Below, piece after piece: positions 63,353 to 64,000 of a DNA stretch of 64,000 nt. The notes beneath the pieces were generated by a model. The model did not search any database. It was given only the letters and a program-made list of their open reading frames with translations, and was not told the DNA's origin. The position numbers and the translations under genes were made by a program. Origin of the DNA: MED-G105 sp039025235. GTDB taxonomy: Bacteria > Pseudomonadota > Alphaproteobacteria > Caulobacterales > Parvularculaceae. The stretch lies in contig JBCCOS010000004.1 of NCBI GenBank assembly GCA_039025235.1, positions 221,622 through 285,621 of the forward strand. Reading direction: 5' to 3'. Every line of letters starts with the position of its first letter. Position 1 is the stretch's first letter.

Positions 63353-64000
63353 GTCATACACTCATAAAATTTGCAGGGTATTGCAAATAGTGATTCTTTC
63401 TGAATTCAGGAGGAATTTCTATGTCCCAGCGTCGTTATGAGATTACCGATTTCGAATGGTCGATCATTGAGCCATTGCTTCCGAACAAACCTCGCGGGGT
63501 GCCGCGAGCAGATGATCGCACTGTCCTGAATGGGATTTTCTGGCGCCTTCGAACCGGCTCACCATGGGCTGATATTCCAGAGCGCTATGGCCCAAGCACG
63601 ACATGTTATAATCGCTTTGTTCGCTGGCGCAAACTTGGTGTATGGGATCACATTTTCAAGCATATTTCCGCAGCCTATAGCGGGCATTTGCAATCTATCG
63701 ATTCATCTTCGGTTCGCGTTCATCAGCATGCGTCCAACGTAAAAAAGGGGGCGCGCAAAGCGCCGAGACCGCCGGTGTGGATGAGTTTCGATCCTGCTGT
63801 ATGGGGCGTTCAAGAGGCGGTCTGACAACCAAGATCCACGCTCTTGTCGATGCCAATGGTATGCCTGTGAAACTGAAGTTGACGGCTGGACAAGCCCACG
63901 ATGGACGCAGTGCTGAAGACATGCTTGATGACCTGGGAGACAATCAAATCCTTCTGGCCGATCGCGCCTATGATAGCGATGCCATGCGCGAGAAATTGGA
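63353..64000 (+). mobile_element. IS5-family insertion sequence, left part (right end outside window)
   Basis: The transposase reading frames run to the window edge. The exact left end was not determined; it lies somewhere between pdhA and 63410. No complete terminal inverted repeat could be paired because the right end is missing. Confidence 0.8.
63421..64000 (+). CDS. IS5-family transposase, two frames joined by -1 frameshift (partial)
   Basis: The first frame (63421-63825) encodes RRYEITDFEWSIIEPLLPNK and continues to SIDSSSVRVHQHASNVKKG, then runs out of frame. The rest of the transposase (MGRSRGGLTTKIHALVDANG, then ILLADRAYDSDAM with the second catalytic Asp) lies in the -1 frame. The join is at A AAA AAG (63741-63747), a classic slippery heptamer. 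This arrangement is normal for the IS427-type subgroup, so the element is probably intact. AGGAGG precedes the ATG. Confidence 0.85.

Noticed and set aside
63421..63825. IS transposase as a pseudogene broken by frameshift
   Set aside because: The break coincides with a canonical -1 slippery heptamer and the second frame continues the domain, so programmed frameshifting is the better reading.

Overview
The window is about 64 kb of an alphaproteobacterial chromosome. Diagnostic features are a lipoyl-domain-bearing E1-beta subunit (pdhB), ftsB next to pdhA, recG next to sdhE and close to mfd, ppiD-trpE divergent from tpiA-secG-pyrG, and a CobS/J-domain/BolA neighbourhood. Base composition is moderate and TTG/GTG starts are used. 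It fits an aerobic, probably aquatic bacterium making B12 aerobically, metabolising polyhydroxybutyrate and carrying LPS. The family cannot be fixed from the sequence alone. No rRNA, tRNA, CRISPR array or prophage was recognised.

Layout. 1-6.7 kb: 3' end of clpB, a tiny protein, a bdhA-patatin pair, a dienelactone-hydrolase-like protein, cobS, a J-domain protein and bolA. 6.8-15.6 kb: a lipoprotein, then on the minus strand lptF-lptG-lptD-surA-rsmA (LPS export, outer-membrane chaperone, rRNA dimethylase; pdxA is absent from its usual place). 15.9-20.9 kb: pepA, DUF1499, an acyl-CoA dehydrogenase and an SDR. 21-27.7 kb: cfa, phrB, galU, a DUF3089 protein and a DUF502 membrane protein. 27.8-35.4 kb: recG, sdhE, a serine hydrolase and mfd. 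35.4-42.3 kb: trpE and ppiD against tpiA, secG and pyrG. 42.3-45.5 kb: small accessory genes. 45.8-53.3 kb: pdhB, DUF805, pdhC, a lipoprotein, cysK, a haloalkane dehalogenase and lpdA. 53.4-63.3 kb: a SYLF protein, a 25-codon ORF with a terminator, a cytochrome c, rpmF, an Arg/Asn-rich lipoprotein, an oligopeptidase, eno, ftsB and pdhA. The right edge enters an IS5-family element.

How the genes work together. All four pyruvate dehydrogenase complex genes are present (pdhA, pdhB, pdhC, lpdA) on one strand, but spread over 18 kb instead of forming one operon. lptF, lptG and lptD provide three parts of the LPS export bridge, and surA supplies the periplasmic chaperone expected to help assemble outer-membrane proteins such as LptD. 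recG and mfd are repair and fork-rescue enzymes.

The most unusual signal is a family of modular palindromic repeats of about 40-115 bp. They lie mostly just after stop codons and consist of one palindrome, a conserved spacer containing TTGATTT, and a second nested palindrome. One copy sits inside rsmA, where it adds 34 codons in frame between duplicated CTAG tetramers. Removing it restores a normal RsmA. It is about 90% identical over 60 bp to an intergenic copy at 43.74-43.80 kb. This resembles protein-coding palindromic elements such as those of Rickettsia, but the sequence differs from any I can name. Other points of interest are a PdhA with an approximately 130-residue basic N-terminal extension, a DUF3089 protein lacking its nucleophilic serine, and a tiny ORF with a near-perfect Shine-Dalgarno sequence.
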